Under the pieces are notes generated by a model that saw only the letters and a program-made list of their open reading frames with translations, did not search any database and was not told the origin of the DNA. A program made the position numbers and the translations under genes. Source: Paracoccaceae bacterium (GTDB lineage Bacteria; Pseudomonadota; Alphaproteobacteria; Rhodobacterales; Rhodobacteraceae). Taken from it: a stretch of DNA of 64,000 nt. Each line of letters begins with the position of its first letter. The stretch's first letter is position 1. Of this stretch, positions 53,249 to 61,571 are shown in pieces. The stretch is taken from positions 3,772-67,771 of the forward strand of contig JAKIUB010000014.1 of the NCBI GenBank assembly GCA_021647745.1, given 5' to 3'.

Positions 53249-54183
53249 CTACCTGCCCCTAAAGAATTGAAAAGCCAAAGCAATGCGGCTTTGGGCGCGG
53301 TATCGGTGCTGTGGCGTAAATAGTGCCAGCCGGCACGGTGCGCCCATGTTTTCAGCCGCTCGGAGCGGGTATCGAGGCGGGCGAGATATTCATCGCGCAG
53401 AGCCTTGGCGCGTCTGGTTTCAAAATCAACCAGCCCGCCCATGCTTTCAAAAATGATCCGCCCGTCATAGGGGAAGCTCAGCTCCGAGGGGTCAAGGATA
53501 TGGATGATCGCGCCGTCATTTCCGGCCTCTGCATGGGCGCTCAAGGCGGGGAAGATCGTGCTTTCATCCCCCATAAAATCCGAGAAAAACAACCGGTGGC
53601 CGCCCCGCACACCGTGGGGGTGAGGCAGCGGGCCATAGTCGGAATCACTACCAAGACCGGCCAGCGCCAACGCCATCTGGTGTAGCTTGCTTTGGCCGAA
53701 ACCCGGGCGAGCGGCGGGCGAGGCCAGCAGGCTGACCCGCTCACCGGCGCGACTGAGCAGGCTGGCGCAGGCCAGCGCCAGCAGCTTGGCGCGCTGCGAT
53801 TTAGGCTCTAGTTTGCCGCTGAAATAATCCATGGCTTTTGAAGGGTCGACCCAGAAACCAACCGTCTGGCTGGCCTCCCACTCGCGCTCGCGGATGAAAA
53901 GCGCATCGCCCTGTGCCGAGCGCCGCCAGTCTATGCTGGCGAGGCTATCGCCGGGCATCGCGTGGCGATATTGCCAGAAACTTTCACCGTTACCGGCGCG
54001 GCGGCGGCCATGCGCCCCCATAGCAACATTGGCAGCCAGCCGCTCGGCATCGGCCAAAAGCGGCGGCAAGGCACCAGCCAGCGCTTGCGCGCGGGCGCGC
54101 AGGTCTTTTGGGGCACTCGCGCGGGCGCGCAGGTCTTTTGGGGCACTCGCGCGAGCGCGCAGAGATTGCGGGGCTTGGCTCAC
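53245..54183 (-). CDS. DUF58 domain protein
   Basis: 312 aa. Core DUF58 features: GAHGRRRAGNGESFWQYRHAMPGDSLASIDWRRSAQGDALFIRERE, then a vWA-like fold (VGFWVDPSKAMDYFS, RLFFSDFMGDESTIF). Start overlaps the moxR stop by 4 nt. Its N-terminus is expanded by a perfect 30-bp repeat, giving two copies of the decapeptide ending ASAPKDLRAR (see 54091-54162). DUF58 proteins pair with MoxR ATPases; the exact role is unknown. Confidence 0.88.
   Translation of the reverse strand: MSQAPQSLRARASAPKDLRARASAPKDLRARAQALAGALPPLLADAERLAANVAMGAHGRRRAGNGESFWQYRHAMPGDSLASIDWRRSAQGDALFIREREWEASQTVGFWVDPSKAMDYFSGKLEPKSQRAKLLALACASLLSRAGERVSLLASPAARPGFGQSKLHQMALALAGLGSDSDYGPLPHPHGVRGGHRLFFSDFMGDESTIFPALSAHAEAGNDGAIIHILDPSELSFPYDGRIIFESMGGLVDFETRRAKALRDEYLARLDTRSERLKTWAHRAGWHYLRHSTDTAPKAALLWLFNSLGAGR
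54091..54162. repeat. 30-bp in-frame tandem repeat inside the DUF58 gene
   Basis: 54091-54120 and 54121-54150 are identical 30-mers; a third partial copy follows with one difference (GCGAGCGCGCAG). Each unit adds ten residues to the DUF58 N-terminus, so copy changes keep the frame. Confidence 0.9.
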
Positions 54184-55184
54184 GCGGCAGCGCTTTTGCG
54201 GGCCGCAGTAATGCTAAGATCATCAATCACATCCAGCAACGAGATATTTTCGGCCCGCGCAGCAAAGCCCAGCGCCATACGGTGGATCAGCACCGGCCGT
54301 GCCAGTGCCGATACATCATCAATCGAGGGTGCCAACCGACCTTGCAACAAAGCCCGCGCCCGCACTGCCAGCATCAGTGCCTGCGCCGCGCGCGGCCCCG
54401 GTCCCCAGACCACGGCTTTATTAACCAGATCAGAGGCCCCCGCACTGCCCGGCCGCGCGGCACGCACAAGGTCAAGGATCATATCCACCACCTGTTCGCC
54501 CACCGGCATCCGCCGGATCAGCTGCTGGGCTGCGATCAGGCTTTCGGCATCAAACACCGGTTCAAGCGTTGATTCAGCGGTGCCGGTGGTGGCCAGAATA
54601 ATGGCACGTTCGTCGTCATAGGTAGGGTAGTCGATATCTACCTGCATCAAAAACCGGTCAAGCTGGGCCTCTGGCAGCGGGTATGTGCCCTCTTGCTCAA
54701 CCGGGTTTTGGGTAGCAAGAACATGAAAAGGCGCAGGAAGGTCAAAGCGTTGGCCTGCAACAGTAACGTGATGCTCTTGCATGGCCTGCAACAGGGCAGA
54801 CTGGGTGCGCGGGCTGGCACGGTTGATCTCGTCGCCCATCATCAGCTGGCAAAAAACCGGCCCCTTGATGAAGCGAAAGGCGCGGGTGCCATCCTCGGCG
54901 GTCTCTAATACCTCGGAGCCAAGGATATCGGCCGGCATCAAATCAGGGGTAAATTGCACGCGGTTTGAATTGAGGCCGAGCACAGTGCCCAAGGCTTCAA
55001 CCAGCAAGGTTTTGGCCAGACCCGGCACCCCGACCAGCAGCCCGTGGCCACCGCAAAGCACAGTCATCAAGGTTTGGTCTACCACCTCGGTCTGGCCGAT
55101 CACGCGGCGGGCGATCATGGCTTTGGCCTGCTTTAGCTTTGCGCTCAGCGCTCTGATCTGCTCAAGGTTGGCGGTATCTGGCAT
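54180..55184 (-). CDS. MoxR family AAA+ ATPase
   Basis: 334 aa from ATG 55184 with GGGAGAA upstream; the frame extends five codons further. Walker A GVPGLAKTLLVEALG near residue 55, Walker B GDEINRASPRTQSALLQAMQE, sensor LATQNPVEQEGTYPLPEAQLDRFLM. MoxR ATPases act as chaperones with vWA/DUF58 proteins, which follow directly here. First gene of the cassette. Confidence 0.94.
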   Translation of the reverse strand: MPDTANLEQIRALSAKLKQAKAMIARRVIGQTEVVDQTLMTVLCGGHGLLVGVPGLAKTLLVEALGTVLGLNSNRVQFTPDLMPADILGSEVLETAEDGTRAFRFIKGPVFCQLMMGDEINRASPRTQSALLQAMQEHHVTVAGQRFDLPAPFHVLATQNPVEQEGTYPLPEAQLDRFLMQVDIDYPTYDDERAIILATTGTAESTLEPVFDAESLIAAQQLIRRMPVGEQVVDMILDLVRAARPGSAGASDLVNKAVVWGPGPRAAQALMLAVRARALLQGRLAPSIDDVSALARPVLIHRMALGFAARAENISLLDVIDDLSITAARKSAAA

Positions 55185-55285
55185 ATTGAATTCTCCCAAT
55201 TTTTTGCCAGTTTAACGCCCGTGCTGGATTCGTCTAGCAAAGCTGCTATCCTGTGAGCACTATTCCACCGAAATAGGGCACAAAA

Positions 55286-55879
55286 ATGATAAAAACCGAT
55301 CAGAATTCCGTGAAGCCAACAGCAGACAGCCTTGCGAGTGCCGCTCAAGGCTTTGCGGCGCGCGGCCCGGCACCGGTGCATTTGTGGAATCCTGAATATT
55401 GTGGCGATCTGGACATGCGCATTGCGCACGATGGCACATGGTTTTATCTCGGCACCCCGATCGGGCGGCTACCGCTGGTAAAACTGTTTTCTTCCATTCT
55501 CAAGCGCGAGGGGGATGGCTATTTTTTGGTCACGCCGGTAGAGAAGGTTGGCATAAAAGTTGATGATGTACCCTTTATCGCGGTTGATTTCGAGGTCGAG
55601 GCGGGGCCGGTTATTAGCTTCACCACCAATGTCGGTGATGTCTTTAAGCTGGACGCGACCCACCCGATGCGGATCGAAACCAACCCTGATACCGGCGAGC
55701 CGACACCCTATGTCCGGGTGCGTAGCAATCTTGATGCCCGCATAGACCGAAAAAGCTTTTACCGGCTGGTCGAGCTGGCCCAAACCGCCGAACATAAAGA
55801 CGCAACATGGATTGGAGTGCGCTCAAAGGGTATGTTTTTTCCGTTTATTCACCAGGATTCCCTGGGAAACCCCGTCTGA
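55286..55879 (+). CDS. DUF1285 family protein
   Basis: 197 aa. DUF1285 blocks: APVHLWNPEYCGDLDMRIAHDGTWFYLGTPIGRLPLVKLFSSILKREGDGYFLVTPVEKVGIKVDDVPFIAV, and FKLDATHPMRIE..PYVRVRSNLDARIDRKSFYRL. Soluble. It is divergent from moxR across a 101-nt spacer. Function unknown. Confidence 0.9.
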   Translation: MIKTDQNSVKPTADSLASAAQGFAARGPAPVHLWNPEYCGDLDMRIAHDGTWFYLGTPIGRLPLVKLFSSILKREGDGYFLVTPVEKVGIKVDDVPFIAVDFEVEAGPVISFTTNVGDVFKLDATHPMRIETNPDTGEPTPYVRVRSNLDARIDRKSFYRLVELAQTAEHKDATWIGVRSKGMFFPFIHQDSLGNPV

Positions 55880-55929
55880 CAAAAAGTTTTTATATTTTTA
55901 ATGGATTTATTTTATATTTACTGGCAGAT

Positions 55930-56871
55930 GTGCAGGACTGCACAAGCATAGCTAAGGTAGAACACCCCTTGTTACAGCCCAACCCGAAATCATCTTCTAT
56001 TTTGACCAGACTGGAGAGCTGGAGAAGTAAGCATTTTGATCAGGGCGCGCTGCATTTGGGGCTAACCTATCAACAAATTCTGGCGTCAGCCGATATCCGG
56101 TGGAAGCTGATTTTCAGGGCGGCTCGCCAAATCATCACCCTGTATTTTCTGACCTATGAGCTATACGTTCTCGTATTGGGGCTGGTTTTATTGCTCATCA
56201 CCACCGGCGCCTTTATTCAACCCGGTGTCGAGATCGGTATGGCAAGGCCGGTGTTTATCGGAATATTGACCCTTATCACAGTAGCTTTGCCTGCGCTGCT
56301 GCATTTTTTCCTGCTGCCGTTGCATATCATTTTCCAAGCCCGTCTCTGGGTGCTCACACTGATCCATAGTTTGCTTGCAAGCGTTATCCTCAGCGGAATA
56401 GAGCCGTGGGTCGGCTCGATGATATTACCAGTCCAACCTTTGGGTTTTAGCGATATTTTTCTGCCAAATTTGGTGATCTATCTTTTTTCAATCGGCATTA
56501 TTACCCTGCGGGTAAGGGATACGGTCTCTTATTCCGCGTATAAGAACCGCCACGATTCAAGCGGAATAGACAGCCTGCTACCCCCCGCTTTGCGCGGCAA
56601 GCTCGCCTATATTTCCGCTCAGGATCATTATGTAAAAATTGTCACCCTTAAAGGAGAGCACCTCCATCGGATGCCGTTTTCCGCAGCTGTAAAAATGCTG
56701 GGCAATACCAAAGGCATGCTGGTGCATCGCTCCCATTGGGTTTCGTGCAATGCTATGCTCATACTGGAAAAATCAGCAGATAAATATGCGCTCAAGCTAC
56801 GCGACGGCACCTGTATTCCTGTTGCCAAATCAAAATTTACCCAGGTTCAAACTTATCTGGACACCCGTTAA
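55930..56871 (+). CDS. Membrane-embedded LytTR-type transcriptional regulator
   Basis: About 313 aa if GTG 55930 is the start; TTG 55969 is an alternative and the open frame reaches back to 55807 inside the DUF1285 gene. There is no in-frame ATG between 55807 and the second membrane helix, so a rare start is needed. Four membrane helices follow between about 56130 and 56510 (ITLYFLTYELYVLVLGLVLLLI, FIGILTLITVALPALLHFFLL, VLTLIHSLLASVILSG, LVIYLFSIGIITL). The C-terminal LytTR DNA-binding domain reads LAYISAQDHYVKIVTLKG, HRMPFSAAVKML, GMLVHRSHWVS, KLRDGTCIPVAKSKF. Target genes unknown. Confidence 0.8.
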   Translation: MQDCTSIAKVEHPLLQPNPKSSSILTRLESWRSKHFDQGALHLGLTYQQILASADIRWKLIFRAARQIITLYFLTYELYVLVLGLVLLLITTGAFIQPGVEIGMARPVFIGILTLITVALPALLHFFLLPLHIIFQARLWVLTLIHSLLASVILSGIEPWVGSMILPVQPLGFSDIFLPNLVIYLFSIGIITLRVRDTVSYSAYKNRHDSSGIDSLLPPALRGKLAYISAQDHYVKIVTLKGEHLHRMPFSAAVKMLGNTKGMLVHRSHWVSCNAMLILEKSADKYALKLRDGTCIPVAKSKFTQVQTYLDTR

Positions 56872-56874
56872 TAT

Positions 56875-57369
56875 TCAAAAATATCTGCCAAATTCATCAA
56901 AGACCTGTCGGTAGATCGCCCGCTTGAAGGGGATGATCTTGTCCAGCACCTCGTCAGCCTCCATCCATTTCCATTCCGAAAACTCGGGGGCTTCGGTATG
57001 GATATTGATGCAACTATCCGGCCCGAGAAACCGAAGTAAAAACCAGCGCTGCTTCTGGCCGCGAAACCGCGCTACACCGTTCTTTTTGGTAAAAAGGCGC
57101 TGCGCCACTTCAGGGGGGAAATCATATTTCAACCACTCCCGACTATGGGCCACCACCTTGACAGCATCCGCCAAAACACCGGTCTCTTCCGCCAGTTCGC
57201 GCAGCGCGGCGGCCTCGGGCATCTCGCCGGTATCTATCCCGCCTTGTGGCATCTGCCACGCATCCGGCATATCAAGCCGTCGACCGACAAAAACCTTGCC
57301 TTCAGGATTAAGCAATACCAGCCCCGCATTGGGGCGATAGGGCAGCGCGGCAAATTCACTGTTCTTCAT
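56875..57369 (-). CDS. rppH: RNA pyrophosphohydrolase RppH
   Basis: 164 aa. Nudix box (GGIDTGEMPEAA.. REL..EETG) near residues 43-64, preceded by YRPNAGLVLLNPEGKVFVGRRLDMPDAWQMPQ and followed by WLKYDFPPEVAQRLF and RGQKQRWFLLRFLG, all typical of RppH. It removes pyrophosphate from 5'-triphosphate mRNA ends, starting decay. Downstream of ctpA on the same strand, over a 99-nt spacer with an inverted repeat. Confidence 0.95.
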   Translation of the reverse strand: MKNSEFAALPYRPNAGLVLLNPEGKVFVGRRLDMPDAWQMPQGGIDTGEMPEAAALRELAEETGVLADAVKVVAHSREWLKYDFPPEVAQRLFTKKNGVARFRGQKQRWFLLRFLGPDSCINIHTEAPEFSEWKWMEADEVLDKIIPFKRAIYRQVFDEFGRYF

Positions 57370-57468
57370 GGTAGGCTTTCACGGGCATTTCAATGTCAGG
57401 GGGCCAAAACCCTGTCAGCCAATGCAAAAAAGGCACTGACTGCGGGTAAAGGTGTGGCCCCCTTGTTG

Positions 57469-58797
57469 CTACTGGGAACCAAGAACGGTGATACCCTTGA
57501 TCAGGTCAATCGCATAGGCGAGCTGGTTATCCTGTCCTTTGAGTTTGGCGGCTGCCTCTTGCTCGGCGCGCTCGGCATCCACCTGTTTGCGCTCGTCCTC
57601 GGTGAGGGAGTCATTCTCGATCGAGCCGCGCAGGTCAGCTTCCGAGCGCCGGTCCGGCTGGTCTTCGGCTTCTGGATCCTCAGGAACAGGCGGAACATAT
57701 TCGACAATAATATCCGGCTCGACACCGAGGTTCTGGATGGAGCGGCCCGAGGGGGTATAATAGCGCGCGGTGGTCAGGCGGATGGCGCCATTTCCCTGCA
57801 TCGGCATGATCGTCTGGACCGACCCCTTGCCAAAACTCTTGGTGCCGACAATCACAGCCCGCCGGTGATCTTGCAGTGCGCCGGCCACAATCTCGGAGGC
57901 CGAAGCCGAACCGCCATTGATCAGCACAACCAAAGGCTTGCCCAATGTCAGGTCGCCCTCTTCAGCGCTATAGCGGCTGGAATCAAGGTCCGAGCGGCCC
58001 CGTGTCGATACGATCTCGCCCTCCTCCAGAAAGGCGTCCGAAATACTGATCGCCTCGCTAAGCAACCCGCCAGGGTTGTTGCGCAGATCCAGCACAAAAC
58101 CGTCAATGTTTTCAAGACCACCAGCGGCTTCGATTTCACGGGCGATGCCATCTGCCATATTGGGGTAGCTCTGCTCGTTAAATGTGGTCACGCGCATCAC
58201 AATTGTGCTGCCTTCGGTGCGCACCCGGGCGGCGGTGAGCTTGATGATCGCGCGGGTCAAGGTTACCTCGAACGGCTCTTGGTCACGGTCCCGCACAATG
58301 GTGAGGGTAATATCGGAGCCAACAGGGCCGCGCATCATGTCTACCGCTTCATTCAAGGTCAGGCCAAGAGTTTGCTCGCCATTAACCGCAGTAATAAAAT
58401 CACCTGATTGCAGGCCGGCCTTGTCTGCCGGTGTGTCGTCCATCGGCGAGACGATCTTCACCCAGCCCTCTTCCTGCGTCACCTCGATGCCCAACCCGCC
58501 AAATTCACCACGGGTGTCGAATTGCATTTCTTCATAGTTTCGCGGGGCGAGGTAGGATGAATGCGGGTCAAGCGAGACCAGCATTCCGTTGATCGCGGCG
58601 CGGATCAGTTCCTGATCATCAACCTCGTCCACATAGGAGGCGCGTATCCGCTCGAAAATATCGCCAAACAGGTCAAGCTGCTCGTAAGTGTTGGTTTCCG
58701 GCGCAGCTTCCTGTGCGAAACTCGGCAGTGCAAGCTGGGTACTGGCAATCATGCCTGCCATAATGCCACCTGTGGCTGCCATCCAATATTTCTTCAT
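57469..58797 (-). CDS. ctpA: Carboxy-terminal processing protease CtpA (S41 family)
   Basis: 442 aa from ATG 58797 (a longer frame starts at 58830). Signal peptide MKKYWMAATGGIMAGMIASTQLALPSFAQE. PDZ domain with GGLGIEVTQEEGWVKIVSPMDDTPADKAGLQSGDFI, then the S41 core with the catalytic Ser in VVLINGGSASASEIVAGALQDH and Lys in VIVGTKSFGKGSVQT. Periplasmic; in relatives it trims peptidoglycan hydrolases or tail-specific substrates. The preceding gene codes an EnvC-like activator, a natural substrate or partner. The tail is acidic and Glu-rich. Confidence 0.95.
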   Translation of the reverse strand: MKKYWMAATGGIMAGMIASTQLALPSFAQEAAPETNTYEQLDLFGDIFERIRASYVDEVDDQELIRAAINGMLVSLDPHSSYLAPRNYEEMQFDTRGEFGGLGIEVTQEEGWVKIVSPMDDTPADKAGLQSGDFITAVNGEQTLGLTLNEAVDMMRGPVGSDITLTIVRDRDQEPFEVTLTRAIIKLTAARVRTEGSTIVMRVTTFNEQSYPNMADGIAREIEAAGGLENIDGFVLDLRNNPGGLLSEAISISDAFLEEGEIVSTRGRSDLDSSRYSAEEGDLTLGKPLVVLINGGSASASEIVAGALQDHRRAVIVGTKSFGKGSVQTIMPMQGNGAIRLTTARYYTPSGRSIQNLGVEPDIIVEYVPPVPEDPEAEDQPDRRSEADLRGSIENDSLTEDERKQVDAERAEQEAAAKLKGQDNQLAYAIDLIKGITVLGSQ

Positions 58798-58811
58798 AAG
58801 AACAATCCTGT

Positions 58812-59930
58812 CTAGTTTACAGCGAACCAAGTTAAAGGGTCCACCGGTATTCCATTTTCCCGAATCTCTATATAGAGGCTTTCGGCGCCCTTGTCATTTT
58901 CGCCTGTCGATTCCGCAAGAAACTCGGCAGAATCCGGTATTTCCCCCCCAAGAAGCCCCAAAGCGGCGCCAGATTCAAGCACATCTCCCGTGTTCACGTA
59001 AACTTGTCCAAAACCCGCGTATATTTGCAGCTGTTCGGGGGCCGGCTCAAGGATAACAACCTGACCATATTCCAGAAGCCCTCCGGCAAACCTCACAATA
59101 CCGGCCTGCGGCGCCAGTACCAGCGAAAGCGCTGGCGCAGTTAGCAAAATGCCGGGCTGCCGAATTCCTATCCCGTTAGGCTGATTATAACTGCGCACAA
59201 TAGTTCCACTGACCGGCAAAGGCAATGTGCCGCGCAAGGTCAAAAGTTGCGTTTCACTAAGCGGTGCCGCGCCGGAAAGCCGGGAGCCAAGCGCCGTGGC
59301 CAGCCCGCCGAGGTCTTCGCTCGCGCGTACCAGCTGCTCAAGATTGTCCAGCAAATTTGCGGGGTTTTCGGGTGCTGGCTGGTCCGCCCTTATAGCCGCA
59401 GCCAGCTCGCGGCGGGCCTGTTTCAGGGTTTCCAGCGCGGTGCGAATATTGGCCAATGCTTCATCGTGCAGGGCATTCAGGGCTTCAATAGTCGCCAGCT
59501 CCGCACGCAGTTTCTCCGCTTGCGCACGAAGGGTCGGGGTAATAGCCGAGAGGATCATCGCCGCACGGGCCGAAGCCGTTGCGCCAGCCGGATGCAAAAT
59601 ACGAAAAGCCACCGGTGTATTTTCGAGCGCGGCAAGTGTGGCCAGCAAGTTACCCATCTCGCCACGATTTTGGGCGATGGCGTTTTGTTTTTGCTTGGCA
59701 ACCATGATCGAGGCACGCAAGGCAAGGCGCAGAGAACCAAGGCCGGTTTCAAGGCTACGAATAGTGTTGGAGAGAGCCGCCACACGGTCTTCATTCGCCT
59801 CCGCAGCAGCCAGCGCTGTCGTCGCCATTCGGATATCTTCAGAGGCGGCACGCAGCGCCAGCACAGGATCGCTCTGGGCGACTGCCGGACTGGTCAACAA
59901 AACCAGTAAAAAAAACAGAAACTTCCTCAA
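58812..59930 (-). CDS. EnvC-like murein hydrolase activator with degenerate LytM domain
   Basis: 372 aa, TTG start overlapping the gpmI stop as TTGA. Signal peptide ending SPAVAQSD; residues 25-210 coiled coil rich in Ala/Leu/Glu. The C-terminal M23/LytM fold is degenerate: where active enzymes have H-x-x-x-D the sequence shows RQPGILL, and where they have HxH it shows QIYAGF. As in EnvC, it should not cut peptidoglycan but switch on an amidase. The ending LYIEIRENGIPVDPLTWF is typical. Confidence 0.88.
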   Translation of the reverse strand: MRKFLFFLLVLLTSPAVAQSDPVLALRAASEDIRMATTALAAAEANEDRVAALSNTIRSLETGLGSLRLALRASIMVAKQKQNAIAQNRGEMGNLLATLAALENTPVAFRILHPAGATASARAAMILSAITPTLRAQAEKLRAELATIEALNALHDEALANIRTALETLKQARRELAAAIRADQPAPENPANLLDNLEQLVRASEDLGGLATALGSRLSGAAPLSETQLLTLRGTLPLPVSGTIVRSYNQPNGIGIRQPGILLTAPALSLVLAPQAGIVRFAGGLLEYGQVVILEPAPEQLQIYAGFGQVYVNTGDVLESGAALGLLGGEIPDSAEFLAESTGENDKGAESLYIEIRENGIPVDPLTWFAVN

Positions 59931-61465
59931 CCCGATAACAATGACACGCCGGTCATCTCCTCTGGCTGGGGCAAGCCCATAAGCTCTAGCAAGCTCGGCG
60001 CCAGGTCTGCCAGCCGCCCGCCCGCTCGCAATCGCCTGCCCGGCGGCCCGTTAAACAAAATAACCGGCACGGGATTGAGGGTATGGGCAGTGTGAGGCTC
60101 ACCGGTAATCGGGTCTACCATGACCTCGCAATTGCCATGATCCGCCGTGAGAACCATAGTGCCACCAACAGTTTCCAGCGCAACAAGCACCTTGGCCAAT
60201 CCCGCATCCACCGCCTCGCAGGCCTTGATCGCCGCGCCGAGATCACCGGTGTGACCAACCATATCCGGATTGGCATAATTGACCACTATCAGGTCATATT
60301 TCTGGCCGGTGATCGCCTCGACAAAATGCTCCGTCACCTCGGCAGCGGACATTTCAGGCTGCATATCATAGGTTTTCACCTTGGGACTAGGGGCAACATA
60401 TCGATCCTCGGCTGGTTCGGGCGCCTCCTCGCCACCGTTCAGAAAAAACGTCACATGGGGGTATTTTTCGGTCTCCGCCAGCCTGAACTGGCTGCGCCCG
60501 TGAAGCGAAACCCAGTGGCCCAATGTATTTTTTATTGGCCGGGAGGGAAACATCACCTCCATGAATTCATTGTGCAGTGTCGAATATTCGGCAATGCCGG
60601 TAAGGATGGCCAGTTTGGGGCGTGGGCCGGTTTTGCAGGCATTAAAGCCCGGTTCTGCCAGCGCCCGCAGTATCTGCCGCGCGCGATCAGCCCGAAAATT
60701 AAGAAAGAGCAGACCGTCGCCATCTCTCATTCCGGTATAATCCCCGATCGGAGCCGGAGAGATGAACTCGTCGGTTTCGCCCATAGCATAGGCGGCCTTG
60801 ATCGCCTCGTCGGCGCTGGCCGCACGCGCGCCCTTGGCCCGAACCATCAGTTCAAACGCGGTTTGAACCCGCTCCCAGCGGTTATCCCTGTCCATCGCAA
60901 AAAAACGGCCAATCACGGTCGCGATACTGGCCCCTTCCGGCAAGGCGGCATTCAGCACTTTAATCTGCCCGAGTGCTGATTTGGGCGGCACATCCCGACC
61001 ATCTAGAAAGGCATGAATAACCACCGGCACGCCGGCTGCCGCAATAACCTGAGCTGCTTTTGCAATATGATCCTGATGGGCATGCACCCCGCCCGGCGAG
61101 GCAAGACCAGCCAGATGCGCGGTGCCGCCAGAGGCCTTGAGCTTGTCGATAAAGCGGAGCAGCGCCGGATTACGGTCAAAGCTGCCATCTTTGATCGCGG
61201 TATTTATTTTGGGCAAATCCATCCAGACCACCCGCCCCGCGCCGATATTGGTGTGGCCGACCTCGGAATTGCCCATCTGCCCTTCAGGCAGGCCGACATC
61301 CTCGCCGCTAGCGACCAGCGTTGCATTCGGGTGGTTTTTCATCAGCCCGTCAAAAGCCGGCGTATGTGCTTGGGCGACCGCGTTATTGCGTGTATCAGCC
61401 GAAAGCCCCCAGCCATCCAGAATACATAAAACAACAGGTTTCGGAGCTGAATCAGGAGAGGGCAT
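59927..61465 (-). CDS. gpmI: 2,3-bisphosphoglycerate-independent phosphoglycerate mutase
   Basis: 512 aa. It interconverts 3- and 2-phosphoglycerate in glycolysis with two Mn ions. Alkaline-phosphatase superfamily motifs: VVLCILDGWGLS start, phosphoserine in GNSEVGHTNIGAGRVV near residue 65, DGRDVPPKS, FLNFRADRARQI, VNYANPDMVGHTGD, and the metal site LTADHGNCE near 450. First gene of the gpmI-envC-ctpA run. Confidence 0.98.
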   Translation of the reverse strand: MPSPDSAPKPVVLCILDGWGLSADTRNNAVAQAHTPAFDGLMKNHPNATLVASGEDVGLPEGQMGNSEVGHTNIGAGRVVWMDLPKINTAIKDGSFDRNPALLRFIDKLKASGGTAHLAGLASPGGVHAHQDHIAKAAQVIAAAGVPVVIHAFLDGRDVPPKSALGQIKVLNAALPEGASIATVIGRFFAMDRDNRWERVQTAFELMVRAKGARAASADEAIKAAYAMGETDEFISPAPIGDYTGMRDGDGLLFLNFRADRARQILRALAEPGFNACKTGPRPKLAILTGIAEYSTLHNEFMEVMFPSRPIKNTLGHWVSLHGRSQFRLAETEKYPHVTFFLNGGEEAPEPAEDRYVAPSPKVKTYDMQPEMSAAEVTEHFVEAITGQKYDLIVVNYANPDMVGHTGDLGAAIKACEAVDAGLAKVLVALETVGGTMVLTADHGNCEVMVDPITGEPHTAHTLNPVPVILFNGPPGRRLRAGGRLADLAPSLLELMGLPQPEEMTGVSLLSG

Positions 61466-61571
61466 GCCGACAATTCACTTTGCATAGAGATGGTTTCACC
61501 AACTCATACGCCCAGAGCTGCAGCGGGGCAAGTATTTCACGATTTATTCTACTCTACCGCCTGCCTTCCCT

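Noticed and set aside
57145..58407. 420-codon frame opposite rppH and ctpA
   Set aside because: It spans two real genes and their spacer on the other strand and has no domain content.
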